A stretch of DNA of 64,000 nucleotides from Thauera aromatica_A (GCF_023093595.1 NZ_JALLIK010000093.1:1-64000); one strand, 5' to 3'. Counted from the stretch's first letter, positions 32,236-44,335 are shown. Notes: generated by a model not told the origin, from the letters alone. Made by a program: numbers and translations.

Positions 32236-33819
32236 ATGTACACTCTGAGTGTGGCCGATCACAGCACCACGCCGCCCGTCATCAAGATCCCGGAGCGCTA
32301 CAACGCCGCCGATGACCTGATCGGGCGCAACCTGCTTGCCGGGCGTGGAGGAAAGACGGTCTACATCGACGATGCCGGCTCCTACACTTACGACGAACTG
32401 GCCCTGCGCGTGAATCGTTGCGCCAGCGCCCTGCGTACGACGCTGGGGCTGCAGCCGAAGGACCGCGTGCTGGTGTGCGTCCTCGACGGCATCGACTTTC
32501 CCACCGCCTTCCTCGGTGCGATCAAGGGCGGGGTCGTGCCGATCGCGATCAACACCCTGCTCACCGAGAGCGATTACGAATACATGCTGACCGACAGCGC
32601 GGCCCGCGTCGCCGTGGTGTCGCAGGAACTGCTGCCGCTGTTCGCCCCGATGCTCGGCAAGGTGCCGACGCTCGAGCACCTCGTGGTCGCCGGCGGTGCC
32701 GGCGAGGACAGCCTGGCGGCCCTGCTCGCGACCGGCTCCGAGCAGTTCGAGGCGGCGCCGACGCGGCCCGACGACCACTGCTTCTGGCTCTACTCTTCCG
32801 GCTCCACCGGCGCGCCCAAGGGCACGGTCCATATCCATTCCGACCTGATCCATACGGCCGAACTCTATGCCCGCCCGATTCTCGGCATCCGCGAGGGCGA
32901 CGTGGTGTTTTCGGCGGCGAAGCTGTTCTTCGCCTATGGGCTGGGCAACGGCCTGATCTTCCCGCTCGCGGCGGGGGCCACCGCGGTGCTGATGGCCGAG
33001 CGCCCGACGCCGGCCGCGGTGTTCGAGCGCCTGCGCCGCCACCAGCCGGACATCTTCTACGGCGTGCCCACGCTCTACGCCAGCATGCTGGCGAACCCGG
33101 ACTGTCCGAAAGAGGGCGAACTGCGCCTGCGTGCCTGCACTTCGGCCGGTGAGGCCCTGCCCGAAGATGTCGGCCGGCGCTGGCAGGCGCGTTTCGGCGT
33201 GGACATCCTCGACGGCATCGGCTCCACCGAGATGCTGCACATCTTCCTGTCGAACCGGGCCGGCGACGTGCATTACGGCACCAGCGGAAAGCCGGTGCCG
33301 GGGTACCGGCTGCGGCTGATCGACGAGGAAGGGGCCGAGGTCACCGCCGCCGGGGTCGCGGGCGAGCTGCAGATCAGCGGCCCGAGTTCGGCGGTGATGT
33401 ACTGGAACAACCCGGAAAAGACCGCCGCCACCTTCATGGGCGAATGGACGCGCAGCGGCGACAAGTACCTCGTCAATGAAGAGGGGTATTACGTGTACGC
33501 CGGGCGCAGCGATGACATGCTCAAGGTGAGCGGGATCTACGTGTCGCCGATCGAGGTCGAGTCGGCGCTGATCGCACACGAAGCGGTGCTCGAGGCCGCG
33601 GTGGTGGGTTGGGAGGACGAGGACCACCTGATCAAGCCGAAGGCCTTCATCGTCCTCAAGCCCGGCTACGGTGCGGGCGAGGCGCTGCGTACCGACCTCA
33701 AGGCCCACGTCAAGAACCTGCTGGCGCCGTACAAGTATCCGCGCTGGATCGAGTTCGTCGACGATCTGCCCAAGACCGCCACCGGCAAGATCCAGCGCTT
33801 CAAGCTGCGCAGCGCCTGA
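32236..33819 (+). CDS. bclA: Benzoate-CoA ligase
   Basis: A 527-residue AMP-forming ligase making benzoyl-CoA from benzoate, ATP and CoA, the entry step of the box pathway. Conserved motifs: phosphate loop YSSGSTGAPKGTVHIH near residue 185, GIGSTEMLHIFLSN for adenylate formation, YYVYAGRSDDMLKVSGIYVS hinge region and the catalytic lysine in KTATGKIQRFKL near the C terminus. CAAGGAGAG precedes ATG 32236. Divergent from boxR, with BoxR-like sites in its promoter, and followed by a strong terminator. A close paralog lies at 41282-42880. Confidence 0.93.
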   Translation: MYTLSVADHSTTPPVIKIPERYNAADDLIGRNLLAGRGGKTVYIDDAGSYTYDELALRVNRCASALRTTLGLQPKDRVLVCVLDGIDFPTAFLGAIKGGVVPIAINTLLTESDYEYMLTDSAARVAVVSQELLPLFAPMLGKVPTLEHLVVAGGAGEDSLAALLATGSEQFEAAPTRPDDHCFWLYSSGSTGAPKGTVHIHSDLIHTAELYARPILGIREGDVVFSAAKLFFAYGLGNGLIFPLAAGATAVLMAERPTPAAVFERLRRHQPDIFYGVPTLYASMLANPDCPKEGELRLRACTSAGEALPEDVGRRWQARFGVDILDGIGSTEMLHIFLSNRAGDVHYGTSGKPVPGYRLRLIDEEGAEVTAAGVAGELQISGPSSAVMYWNNPEKTAATFMGEWTRSGDKYLVNEEGYYVYAGRSDDMLKVSGIYVSPIEVESALIAHEAVLEAAVVGWEDEDHLIKPKAFIVLKPGYGAGEALRTDLKAHVKNLLAPYKYPRWIEFVDDLPKTATGKIQRFKLRSA

Positions 33820-33869
33820 GCGCGGGCGGTTTCGGCAGGAACCTGGGCCCGGGCCGGGCGCAGGTGCGG

Positions 33870-33918
33870 CGGCAGCCGCGAGGGACAGCGTCGTGTCCGT
33901 CGCGGCTGCCGTTTTTTT
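33870..33918 (+). terminator. Intrinsic terminator after bclA
   Basis: Twelve-base stem CGGCAGCCGCGA (33870-33881) with TCGCGGCTGCCG (33900-33911) around an 18-base loop that itself has a GGACA/TGTCC dyad, followed by seven T. It lies between the convergent bclA and boxA genes and terminates bclA. Confidence 0.92.
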
Positions 33919-33970
33919 GCGCCGGCCGGGGCGAGTGGCGCCGGGGGGATCGCGGCGCTTGTCGCGTGTG

Positions 33971-35221
33971 TCAGTAAGTTTCGACGTGGAAACGGCCCTT
34001 GGCCAGCAGTTCCGGGCGCAGGGCTTCCCAGTCCGCGCCGTGGGCGCGGCAGATGTCGCGGAAGGCTTCGAGGACGCCGGCTTCCATGCCCTTCAGGCCG
34101 CAGATGTAGATGAACGCGTTGTCGTCGGTGAGCATGCGGAACACTTTGTCGGCACGCTCGCGGATGCGGTCCTGGACGTAGCGCTTGGGTTCGTCGGGGA
34201 CGCGCGAGAAGGCGAAATTGATGTCGATGAAGTCTTCCGGGAGCTTTTTCAGCGGGCCGAAGTAGGGCAGTTCGCCGGGCGCGCGCGCACCGAAGAACAG
34301 CATCAACTCGCCGCCTTCTTTCTGCTCCATGCGCCGGCGGCGGCGTTCGGTCATCGCCCGCATCGGTGCCGAGCCGGTGCCGGTGCAGATCATCAGCAAC
34401 GACGAACCCGGGTGGTTGGGCATCAGGAAGGTCGAACCGTAGGGGCCGGTGACCTGGACCTTGTCGCCCTTTTTCAGGTCGCACACGTAATTGGAGGCGA
34501 TGCCGCGGGCGGGGTGGCCGTCGTGATCTTCGGTGACGCGCTTGACCGTCAGCGACAGGTTGTTGTGGTGCGGGCGCTCGCCTTCACGCGGACTGGCCAC
34601 CGAGTACATGCGCAGCAGGTGGGGCTTGCCGTTGGCGTCGGTGCCCGGCGGGATGATGCCGATCGACTGGCCTTCGAGCACCGGGAAGGGGGTCGCACCG
34701 AAATCGAGGACGATGTGGTGGATGTCGCTGGAGGCGTCCTCCGCGGTCAGCCGGTAGTTGCCGGAGACCGTGGCAGTGAGCGGCCGGGCGGGCGTGTACA
34801 GATTGACGTAGGGATGGGACGCCGACCACGGTGCCAGTGCCGGCCCGCCCTGGCCGGCGGTGGCGACGTCGGTGATCTGCTGGACTTCGGGCGGGGTTTC
34901 CTCGCCACTGAGGGCCCCCAGGGTGGCCTCGAAATTGTCGAACTCGGTGGTGTCGGGCAGCGCGTCCCAGGAAAGCTGCTCTTCGATCGTGTATGGGCGG
35001 GTGCCGTCGACATTGCGCCAGGAGTCGATCGCGCCGGTCGGACAGGGCGAGATGCAGGCCAGGCAGCCCTTGCAGACGTCGAACTTGACCACGTAGTTGC
35101 GGGCGTCGTGCGTGATCGCGTTGATCGGGCACATTTCTTCGCAGGTGTTGCAGCGAATGCAGACCTCGGGGTCGATCAGGTGCTGACGGGCGATGGTGGC
35201 GTGCTCTGCGGGCGCGTTCAT
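33971..35221 (-). CDS. boxA: Benzoyl-CoA 2,3-epoxidase reductase component BoxA
   Basis: A 416-residue iron-sulfur flavoprotein that passes electrons from NADPH to BoxB. Two [4Fe-4S] clusters of ferredoxin type are held by Cys21, 24, 27, 31 and Cys50, 53, 56, 60 (CIRCNTCEEMCP and CKGCLACISPCP). The C-terminal part is a ferredoxin-NADP reductase module with the FAD motif RMYSVASPREGERP and nucleotide-binding MICTGTGSAPMRAM. Last gene of the minus-strand boxCBA operon; a stem-loop separates it from boxB. Confidence 0.94.
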   Translation of the reverse strand: MNAPAEHATIARQHLIDPEVCIRCNTCEEMCPINAITHDARNYVVKFDVCKGCLACISPCPTGAIDSWRNVDGTRPYTIEEQLSWDALPDTTEFDNFEATLGALSGEETPPEVQQITDVATAGQGGPALAPWSASHPYVNLYTPARPLTATVSGNYRLTAEDASSDIHHIVLDFGATPFPVLEGQSIGIIPPGTDANGKPHLLRMYSVASPREGERPHHNNLSLTVKRVTEDHDGHPARGIASNYVCDLKKGDKVQVTGPYGSTFLMPNHPGSSLLMICTGTGSAPMRAMTERRRRRMEQKEGGELMLFFGARAPGELPYFGPLKKLPEDFIDINFAFSRVPDEPKRYVQDRIRERADKVFRMLTDDNAFIYICGLKGMEAGVLEAFRDICRAHGADWEALRPELLAKGRFHVETY

Positions 35222-35296
35222 GGCGGGTCTCTTCCTTGGCGGGTGGAGCGGCAGCGAAGGCAGTGCCGCGGGCGTGTCGATCGTTTCGGCGCGAAG

Positions 35297-35323
35297 CGGG
35301 GCCGCCGCGCGAGGGCGGCCCCG
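35297..35323 (-). other. Stem-loop between boxB and boxA
   Basis: Perfect ten-base stem CGGGGCCGCC (35297-35306) with GGCGGCCCCG (35314-35323) and a seven-base loop, in the gap between boxB and boxA. There is no T-run, so it is more likely a processing or stability element that lets boxB exceed boxA than a terminator. Confidence 0.5.
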
Positions 35324-35330
35324 TTCGTGC

Positions 35331-36752
<1,422 letters not shown>

Positions 36753-36825
36753 GTCTCTACTCCTCGATGGGGAATGTGCCGGCCATGGTGGGGAGATCAC
36801 GGCCGGCATGGGGGTTACATCCGGC

Positions 36826-38490
36826 TTACACCCGGTTCCAGTCGAACTGCGCCTTCTTACCCGAACCGAAGAGCTTCAGCGCGCCGTTCTCGCCGACCGC
36901 GTTGGGGCGGATGAAGATCCAGTTCTGCCACGCCGACAGGCGGCCGAAGATGCGCGTGTTCATGGTCTCGGTGATGCCGAAACGCAGGTTCGCTTCCAGC
37001 CCGGTGAGCGCATCGGGCGACAGGCTGGCGCGTTCCTCGCAGGCGATGCGCACTTCGTCGGCCCAGTCGAGGTCGTCCGGGATCGCCGTCACCAGGCCCA
37101 GCGCCATCGCCTCGGCCGCGCTGAGCAGCTCGCCCTTGCGTGCCTTCACCGCCGCCACCGGGCCCTCTTCCTGGTAGAAGCGGGCGGCGATGCGCGACAG
37201 GCCGTTGACCATCGGCAGGGGGCCGAAATTCATCGCTGTGAGGCCGATGCGGTTGGCGCCGTCCTCGTCGTCGCGCAGGTAGCTGCGGTCGGCGGCAAGG
37301 GCGATCTCGAGCAGGGTGCCGGCAAAGCACGAGCCCGGCTCGATCAGCGCGTAGAGGCTGCGCGAGGACACGTCCAGGCGCGCCAGGGTGCGGCGCAGCA
37401 TGCCGATCGTCTCGCGCACGAACCAGTGCTGCCGGTGGGCGACGAGGGTGGCGTCGATGTCCATCACGACTTCGGCATCGCCCTCGGTACGCAGCCGCCA
37501 CAGGCCGATGTCGAGGTGGTTGGTGCGCAGGTTGAGGATCGCGTCGTCGAGTTCGCGCGCCATCTTCAGCGGCCACCAGTCGGCGCCCTGGGCTTCGATT
37601 TCGGCGACCGTGGTCGCGGTGACGGCGGCCGGGGCGCGCACGGTCAGGGTCACGCTGCGGGCGGCGGCGTCGATCGCGGCATCGACGAATTCATAGTGAT
37701 AGCCGGCGGCATCGACGCTGCGCTCGAGGGTCGGCAAGGCCACTCCTTTCGCCCCGGCGGGGCGGTCGGAGCCGGCGGCGAGCGCCTGCGCGCGTTCGGC
37801 GATGTGCTCGGCGAACTGCTGCTGCTTGACCACGGCATCGACCAGGCGCCACTCCACCGCGCGCTTGCCGCGCACGCCTTCGGAGATGGTGCAGAAGATG
37901 TCGGCGTGGTCGCGGCGCACCTTGCGCTTGTCGGTGACCCGGGTCAGCCCGCCGGTGCCCGGCAGCACGCCCAGCAGCGGCACTTCGGGCAGCGACACTG
38001 CGGAGTTGCGGTCATCGATGAGCACGATCTCGTCGCACGCCAGCGCCAGCTCGTAGCCGCCGCCGGCAGTGGTGCCGTTGCACGCGGCGATGAACTTGAG
38101 GCCGGAGTACTGGCTGGAATCCTCGATGCCGTTGCGCGTCTCGTTGGTGAACTTGCAGAAGTTCACTTTCCAGGCGTGGGTGGAGACGCCCAGCATGTAG
38201 ATGTTGGCGCCGGAACAGAAGATCTTCGGCTTGCCCGAAGTGAACACCACGCTGCGCACCGACGGGTGCTCGAAGCGGATGCGCTGGAGCGCGTCGTGCA
38301 GTTCGATGTCGACGCCGAGGTCGTAGGAGTTCAGCTTCAGCTTGTACCCCGGGCGGATGCCGGCGTCTTCATCGATGTTCAGGGTCAGGGTGGCGACTTC
38401 GCCGTCCACTGCGAGCGACCAGTGCTTGTATCGCGACGGCTCGGTGCGGTAATCGACGGCGTCCTGTTTCACGGTGCTTGCTGTGTCCAC
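36826..38490 (-). CDS. boxC: 2,3-epoxybenzoyl-CoA dihydrolase BoxC
   Basis: A 554-residue enzyme with two crotonase-type regions. It hydrolytically opens the epoxide ring, yielding 3,4-dehydroadipyl-CoA semialdehyde and formate. Crotonase signatures: FTSGKPKIFCSGANIYMLGV and CNGTTAGGGYELALACDEIV in the first half, LIEPGSCFAGTLLEIALAAD in the second. The start is GTG at 38490, seven bases after GAGGAGGAG; no ATG nearby has a ribosome site, and this gives the usual family length. First gene of the boxCBA operon. Confidence 0.93.
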   Translation of the reverse strand: MDTASTVKQDAVDYRTEPSRYKHWSLAVDGEVATLTLNIDEDAGIRPGYKLKLNSYDLGVDIELHDALQRIRFEHPSVRSVVFTSGKPKIFCSGANIYMLGVSTHAWKVNFCKFTNETRNGIEDSSQYSGLKFIAACNGTTAGGGYELALACDEIVLIDDRNSAVSLPEVPLLGVLPGTGGLTRVTDKRKVRRDHADIFCTISEGVRGKRAVEWRLVDAVVKQQQFAEHIAERAQALAAGSDRPAGAKGVALPTLERSVDAAGYHYEFVDAAIDAAARSVTLTVRAPAAVTATTVAEIEAQGADWWPLKMARELDDAILNLRTNHLDIGLWRLRTEGDAEVVMDIDATLVAHRQHWFVRETIGMLRRTLARLDVSSRSLYALIEPGSCFAGTLLEIALAADRSYLRDDEDGANRIGLTAMNFGPLPMVNGLSRIAARFYQEEGPVAAVKARKGELLSAAEAMALGLVTAIPDDLDWADEVRIACEERASLSPDALTGLEANLRFGITETMNTRIFGRLSAWQNWIFIRPNAVGENGALKLFGSGKKAQFDWNRV

Positions 38491-38613
38491 GTTCGTCTCC
38501 TCCTCAAAGGGGTTCGGCCGGGGCGGGGCCGTTTTGATGCTGAAAGTTTCGTCTGTCTTCCGCTTTTGGGGTGCGGGGTGCTTGGGGCCGCAAATCGCGA
38601 GCCGTGGTTGAAC

Positions 38614-38653
38614 AATAGTGCAGCTCGTTTTTTGAGTCAACACAAATAGTGCA
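38614..38653 (-). promoter_or_regulatory. boxC: boxCBA promoter with direct repeats
   Basis: On the minus strand TTGACT (38635-38640), a 17-base spacer and TATTGT (38612-38617) form a strong promoter about 120 bases before boxC. The nonamer TGCACTATT occurs twice in the same direction (complements of 38645-38653 and 38614-38622), 31 bases apart or three helix turns; one copy covers the -10 box and the other sits just upstream of -35. The TGCA core links these to the bclA sites and suggests BoxR. The 389-base gap between boxC and boxD holds this promoter, the boxD promoter and AT-rich DNA. Confidence 0.62.
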
Positions 38654-38760
38654 TTTTTTTTCTTGTGATCTCTGTCTTTATGCGACGGATTTCTGTTTCT
38701 CTCCCGCGTTGCTGCCGTATTCTGATCTAAAGGTTATTTATAAGCATTAAATTTAGAGTT

Positions 38761-38805
38761 TGCATGCAAGATAGTGCTTGACTCGCAAGAGAATGAAGGT
38801 ACTCT
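38761..38805 (+). promoter_or_regulatory. boxD: boxD promoter
   Basis: TTGACT (38778-38783), 16 bases, TACTCT (38800-38805) form a plus-strand promoter. Upstream of the -35 box are TGCATGCA (38761-38768) and ATAGTGC (38771-38777); ATAGTGC is shared with the two repeats in the divergent boxC promoter. This fits joint control of both directions by BoxR. Confidence 0.52.
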
Positions 38806-38879
38806 ATGAGCACATAGAGGCGGCCTCGGGTTTGGTGGCCGGTGTGGCCCCTGTCACCAAGTACACAATAGGAGACGAC

Positions 38880-40457
<1,578 letters not shown>

Positions 40458-40629
40458 GTCCGGCCCATCTACCCTTGAAGGCAGGGGAAGGCCCCCGTCG
40501 GCCGGTCGAATGACGCATTCCCGGCGAGGGGCGGGTGGTGTCGGGCGGTTGCACCCGCCATCGTCCGCCTCGCCCGCCATCGCCGCCCTGCCGGACTTCC
40601 CGAGTGTTGCACCTGAAAGGAGTGTCTGC

Positions 40630-41097
40630 ATGACCCCTGAACATTTTCAGCAGCTGATTGCCGGCGTTACCCGTGAAATCGAAGGCCGGGCGCTCGACGC
40701 CGCGCTCGCCGATTTCCTCAACCAGCGCTTTCCGGCCCATGGCGCGGAATTCCGTGCCATTGCCGAGGCCTGTGCGCAGGCGGTGGCGGCAGGCTGGATG
40801 TGCGACCGCGAGCACGGGGGGATCCGCTTCGGCCGGGTCATCAAGCCCTGCCCGGAACTGGCCGGCTTCAGCGTGGACGTGGTGGAAATGGCGGATGTGG
40901 CCGGCCCCCATCACGTTCATCCGCAGGGCGAAATCGACATGATCATGCCGCTCGAAGGCGATGCGAAATTCGACGGCCATGGTGCCGGCTGGTTCGTCTA
41001 CGGCCCGGGCAGTGCGCATTGTCCGACCGTCAGCGGCGGGCGCGCTCATGTCCTGTACCTGCTGCCGCAGGGCTCGATCGAGTTCACCCGCCGGTAG
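40630..41097 (+). CDS. DUF4863 / 4-hydroxylaminobenzoate-lyase-like protein
   Basis: A 155-residue protein that I assign to the DUF4863 family, which includes the 4-hydroxylaminobenzoate lyase PnbB of nitrobenzoate degraders. It has a helical N-terminal part and a cupin-like C-terminal part with GPHHVHPQGEIDMIMPLEGD and FVYGPGSAHCPTVSGGRAHV, so two metal-binding His clusters are likely. GAAAGGAG precedes ATG 40630. It lies between boxD and the second ligase in the same direction, 172 bases after boxD. No nitrobenzoate reductase is present, so its role in benzoate breakdown is unknown; repair or hydrolysis of a side product is possible. Confidence 0.7.
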   Translation: MTPEHFQQLIAGVTREIEGRALDAALADFLNQRFPAHGAEFRAIAEACAQAVAAGWMCDREHGGIRFGRVIKPCPELAGFSVDVVEMADVAGPHHVHPQGEIDMIMPLEGDAKFDGHGAGWFVYGPGSAHCPTVSGGRAHVLYLLPQGSIEFTRR

Positions 41098-41281
41098 CGG
41101 CAGCGGGTGCCAGCCGTGATCCCGTGTTGGTTTTCATCACCCTCAACCCCAACCCGGGCCCGCCGGCAAAGGCCGACATCGAGATCGGCCAGGGCGGGAG
41201 TGCCGGCTCCGGAGCGGGCGCCGCCGCCCGCTCCGGAACTCGACCGGGCCCCCGACCAAGCCAACCAAGGAGGAGACCTCC

Positions 41282-42880
41282 ATGCCTACACTGAGTGCGG
41301 CGGATCACACCGCGAGTCCGCCCGAAATCCGCATCCCGCGCCACTACAACGCAGCCGACGACCTGATCGGCCGCAACCTGGACGCCGGCCGCGGTCCCAA
41401 AATCGCCTATATCGACGACGAGGGGCGCTATTCCTTCGATGAGCTGGCGCGCCGGGTGAATCGCTGCGGCAGCGCTCTCGGCGAGGTGCTCGGCCTGCGC
41501 CGGGAAGAGCGGGTGCTGATGTGCGTCCACGACACCATCGACTTTCCCACGGTTTTCCTGGGCGCCATCCGTGCCGGCATCGTGCCGATCGCGGTCAATA
41601 CCCTGCTCACCGCGAGCGACTACGAATACATGCTGACCGACAGCCGGGCCCGCGTCGCGATCGTGTCCGAGCCACTGATGGCGGTGTTCGGCCCGCTGCT
41701 GGGCAAGGTGCCGACGCTCGAGCGCATCATCGTCGCCGGCGATCCCGCGGCCGGGGCGGACAGTCTGGCGGCACTCCTCGCGCAGGGGCGGGAGGCCTTT
41801 CCCGCTGCGCCGACCGTTGCCGATGACGCCTGCTTCTGGCTCTATTCGTCCGGATCGACCGGTGCGCCGAAGGGCACCGTGCATATCCACTCCAGCCTGA
41901 TCCATACCGCCGAACTGTATGCGCGCCCGGTCCTCGGCATTCGCGAAGACGACGTGGTGTTTTCGGCGGCGAAGCTGTTCTTCGCTTACGGCCTCGGCAA
42001 CGGTCTGACCTTTCCGCTGGCGGTGGGCGCCACCGCGGTGCTGATGGCGGAGCGGCCGACTCCCGCTGCCGTGTTCGAGCGCCTGCGCCAGCACCGCCCG
42101 ACGATCTTCTACGGCGTACCCACGCTCTATGCGTCGATGCTGGCCAGCCCGGACTGCCCGGCGCGCGGCGAACTGAATCTGCGGGCCTGCACTTCGGCCG
42201 GTGAGGCCCTGCCCGAGGAGATCGGCCGGCGGTGGACGGAGCGTTACGGGCTGGACATCCTCGACGGCATCGGTTCTACCGAGATGCTGCACATCTTCCT
42301 GTCGAACCGCCCCGGTCAGGTGCGCTACGGCACCAGCGGCAAGCCGGTGCCGGGCTACCGGGTACGCCTGATCGATGATGCCGGCAATGAGATCACCGCG
42401 CCCGGTGAGCCCGGTGAGCTGCAGATCAGCGGTCCGACTTCGGCCGTGTATTACTGGAACAACCGGGAAAAGAGCCGCGCCACCTTCCTCGGTGAATGGA
42501 CGCGCAGCGGCGACAAGTACCTGCTCGACCAGGACGGCTACTACGTCTATGCCGGGCGCAGCGACGACATGCTCAAGGTGAGCGGGATCTACGTGTCGCC
42601 GATCGAGGTCGAGTCGGCGCTGATCGCGCACGAAGCGGTGCTCGAGGCCGCGGTGGTGGGCTGCGAGGACGAGGACCGCCTGATCAAGCCCAAGGCCTTC
42701 ATCGTCCTCAAGCCGGGCCTGGAGGCCGACGAGGCCTTGCGCGAGACGCTGAAAAACCACGTCAAGGCTATGCTTGCGCCCTACAAATATCCGCGTTGGA
42801 TGGAGTTCGTGGAAGAGCTGCCGAAGACCGCGACGGGCAAGATCCAGCGTTTCAAGCTGCGTGGGATGGGCGCACGGTGA
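41282..42880 (+). CDS. Second benzoate-CoA ligase (bclA paralog)
   Basis: A 532-residue AMP-forming ligase closely similar to the one at 32236-33819 along its whole length. Same motifs: YSSGSTGAPKGTVHIH, GIGSTEMLHIFLSN, YYVYAGRSDDMLKVSGIYVS and KTATGKIQRFKL. AAGGAGGAG precedes ATG 41282. One stretch (42551-42660) is almost identical in DNA to the paralog while flanking codons differ at many silent sites. It may accept a different benzoate (fluoro-, hydroxy- or aminobenzoate) or serve different oxygen conditions. Third gene of the boxD operon. Confidence 0.9.
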   Translation: MPTLSAADHTASPPEIRIPRHYNAADDLIGRNLDAGRGPKIAYIDDEGRYSFDELARRVNRCGSALGEVLGLRREERVLMCVHDTIDFPTVFLGAIRAGIVPIAVNTLLTASDYEYMLTDSRARVAIVSEPLMAVFGPLLGKVPTLERIIVAGDPAAGADSLAALLAQGREAFPAAPTVADDACFWLYSSGSTGAPKGTVHIHSSLIHTAELYARPVLGIREDDVVFSAAKLFFAYGLGNGLTFPLAVGATAVLMAERPTPAAVFERLRQHRPTIFYGVPTLYASMLASPDCPARGELNLRACTSAGEALPEEIGRRWTERYGLDILDGIGSTEMLHIFLSNRPGQVRYGTSGKPVPGYRVRLIDDAGNEITAPGEPGELQISGPTSAVYYWNNREKSRATFLGEWTRSGDKYLLDQDGYYVYAGRSDDMLKVSGIYVSPIEVESALIAHEAVLEAAVVGCEDEDRLIKPKAFIVLKPGLEADEALRETLKNHVKAMLAPYKYPRWMEFVEELPKTATGKIQRFKLRGMGAR

Positions 42881-42900
42881 TGGCGGGAAATGTTCGCGTG

Positions 42901-42934
42901 AATCGTTGATGAAACGATTAAAAAATATTATACA
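42901..42934 (+). promoter_or_regulatory. livK promoter with inverted repeat
   Basis: TTGATG (42906-42911), 17 bases, TATACA (42929-42934) form a strong promoter in an AT-rich patch just after the second ligase gene. AATCGTTGATGAAACGATT (42901-42919) is a perfect inverted repeat with 7-base arms that overlaps the -35 box, so a repressor of still unknown family probably controls the ABC importer. A further dyad, GGCAG/CTGCC, lies at about 42990. Confidence 0.6.
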
Positions 42935-43035
42935 ATCGCGACTGAACTGGAATTCACCGTGTTGCCGGTGGAGTCCGAGAAAGCGGCGGGCAGTTCTGCC
43001 TGCCATGTAAATGGATGAACCAGGAGGAGAGTCAC

Positions 43036-44217
43036 ATGAGCAAGCAGAAACTGATGCAGCGCATGGCCGGTGTTGCTGGAGTCGGCCTGATGGTCTTGCT
43101 GCCGGTGGGAGGAGCCTACGCGGCGGACAAGGTCAAGGTCGGCCTGATGCTGCCCTACACCGGGACCTACGCCTCGCTGGGCAATGCGATCACCAACGGG
43201 TTCAAGCAGTACGTGGCCGAGCAGGGCGGCAAGCTGGGCGGGCGCGAGGTCGAATACTTCGTCGTCGATGACGAGTCCGACGCCGCCAAGGCCACCGAGA
43301 ACGCCAACAAGCTGGTCAAGCGCGACGAAGTCGACGTGCTCGTGGGCACGGTGCACTCGGGCGTGGCGCTGGCGATGGCCAAGGTCGCGCGCGACACCAA
43401 GACCCTGATGATCATCCCCAACGCCGGGGCCGACGAGCTGACCGGGCCGCTGTGTGCGCCGAACGTGTTCCGCGTGTCGTTCTCGGCCTGGCAGCCGGCC
43501 TACGCGATGGGCAAGGTGGTGGCCGAGCGCGGGCACAAGAACGTGGTCACGGTAACGTGGAAATACTCGTTCGGCGAACAGTCGGTGGCCGGCTTCAAGG
43601 AGGCCTTCGAGCAGGCCGGCGGCAAGATCGCCAAGGAGCTCTACCTGCCCTTCCCGAACGTCGAGTTCCAGCCCTTCCTGACCGAGATCGCCGGCCTCAA
43701 GCCCGATGCGGTGTTTGTGTTCTTCGCCGGCGGCGGCGCGGCCAAGTTCGTCAAGGACTACGACGCGGCGGGGCTCAAGAACAGCATCCCGCTGTACGGT
43801 TCGGGCTTCCTCACCGACGGTACGCTGGAGGCGATGGGCGGTGCGGGCGAGGGCGTGATGACCACCCTGCACTATGCCGACGGCCTCGATACCGAGAAGG
43901 ACAAGGGTTTCCGCACTGGTTACGCCAGCGCCTACAAGATGCAGCCCGACGTCTATGCGGTGCAGGGCTATGACGCCGCCCAGCTGCTCGGTGCAGGCCT
44001 GGCCAAGGCGCCGGCGGGCAAGTTCGACAAGGACGCGGTGATGAAGGCGATGAGCGCGGCCACGGTCGATAGCCCGCGCGGCGCATTCACCCTGTCGAAG
44101 GCCAACAACCCGGTGCAGGACATCTACCTGCGCAAGGTCGAAGGCAGCCAGAACAAGGTGGTCGGCGTCGCCGCGCCCAAACTGGCCGATCCCGCACGCG
44201 GCTGCCGCATGAACTGA
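43036..44217 (+). CDS. livK: Branched-chain-type ABC transporter substrate-binding protein
   Basis: A 393-residue periplasmic receptor of the LivK type with a signal peptide (GLMVLLPVGGAYA, then ADKVKVGLMLPYTGTYASLG). AGGAGGAG lies before ATG 43036; the ATG at 43015 is upstream of that ribosome site and unlikely. First gene of a complete five-gene importer placed inside the box region, so benzoate or a related aromatic acid is the probable ligand, as proposed for similar transporters in aromatic degraders. Its C terminus holds two cysteine-containing ends (DPARGCRMN). Confidence 0.9.
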   Translation: MSKQKLMQRMAGVAGVGLMVLLPVGGAYAADKVKVGLMLPYTGTYASLGNAITNGFKQYVAEQGGKLGGREVEYFVVDDESDAAKATENANKLVKRDEVDVLVGTVHSGVALAMAKVARDTKTLMIIPNAGADELTGPLCAPNVFRVSFSAWQPAYAMGKVVAERGHKNVVTVTWKYSFGEQSVAGFKEAFEQAGGKIAKELYLPFPNVEFQPFLTEIAGLKPDAVFVFFAGGGAAKFVKDYDAAGLKNSIPLYGSGFLTDGTLEAMGGAGEGVMTTLHYADGLDTEKDKGFRTGYASAYKMQPDVYAVQGYDAAQLLGAGLAKAPAGKFDKDAVMKAMSAATVDSPRGAFTLSKANNPVQDIYLRKVEGSQNKVVGVAAPKLADPARGCRMN

Positions 44218-44238
44218 TCGCTGCGCCGATCGCGTCGC

Positions 44239-44266
44239 CTGCGCCGGCCGTGCCGGCGCAGGGTTT
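44239..44266 (+). terminator. Terminator-like stem-loop between livK and livH
   Basis: Perfect ten-base stem CTGCGCCGGC (44239-44248) with GCCGGCGCAG (44252-44261), loop CGT, followed by GGTTTTCC. The T-run is short, so termination would be partial. Such an element after the receptor gene commonly gives more binding protein than permease. Confidence 0.62.
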
Positions 44267-44335
44267 TCCTTCCCACGCACTTTCATCCACCGTATCCCGC
44301 CGCCCTGGGCGAGTCCGGGAGGGGGAGGCCCAAGC

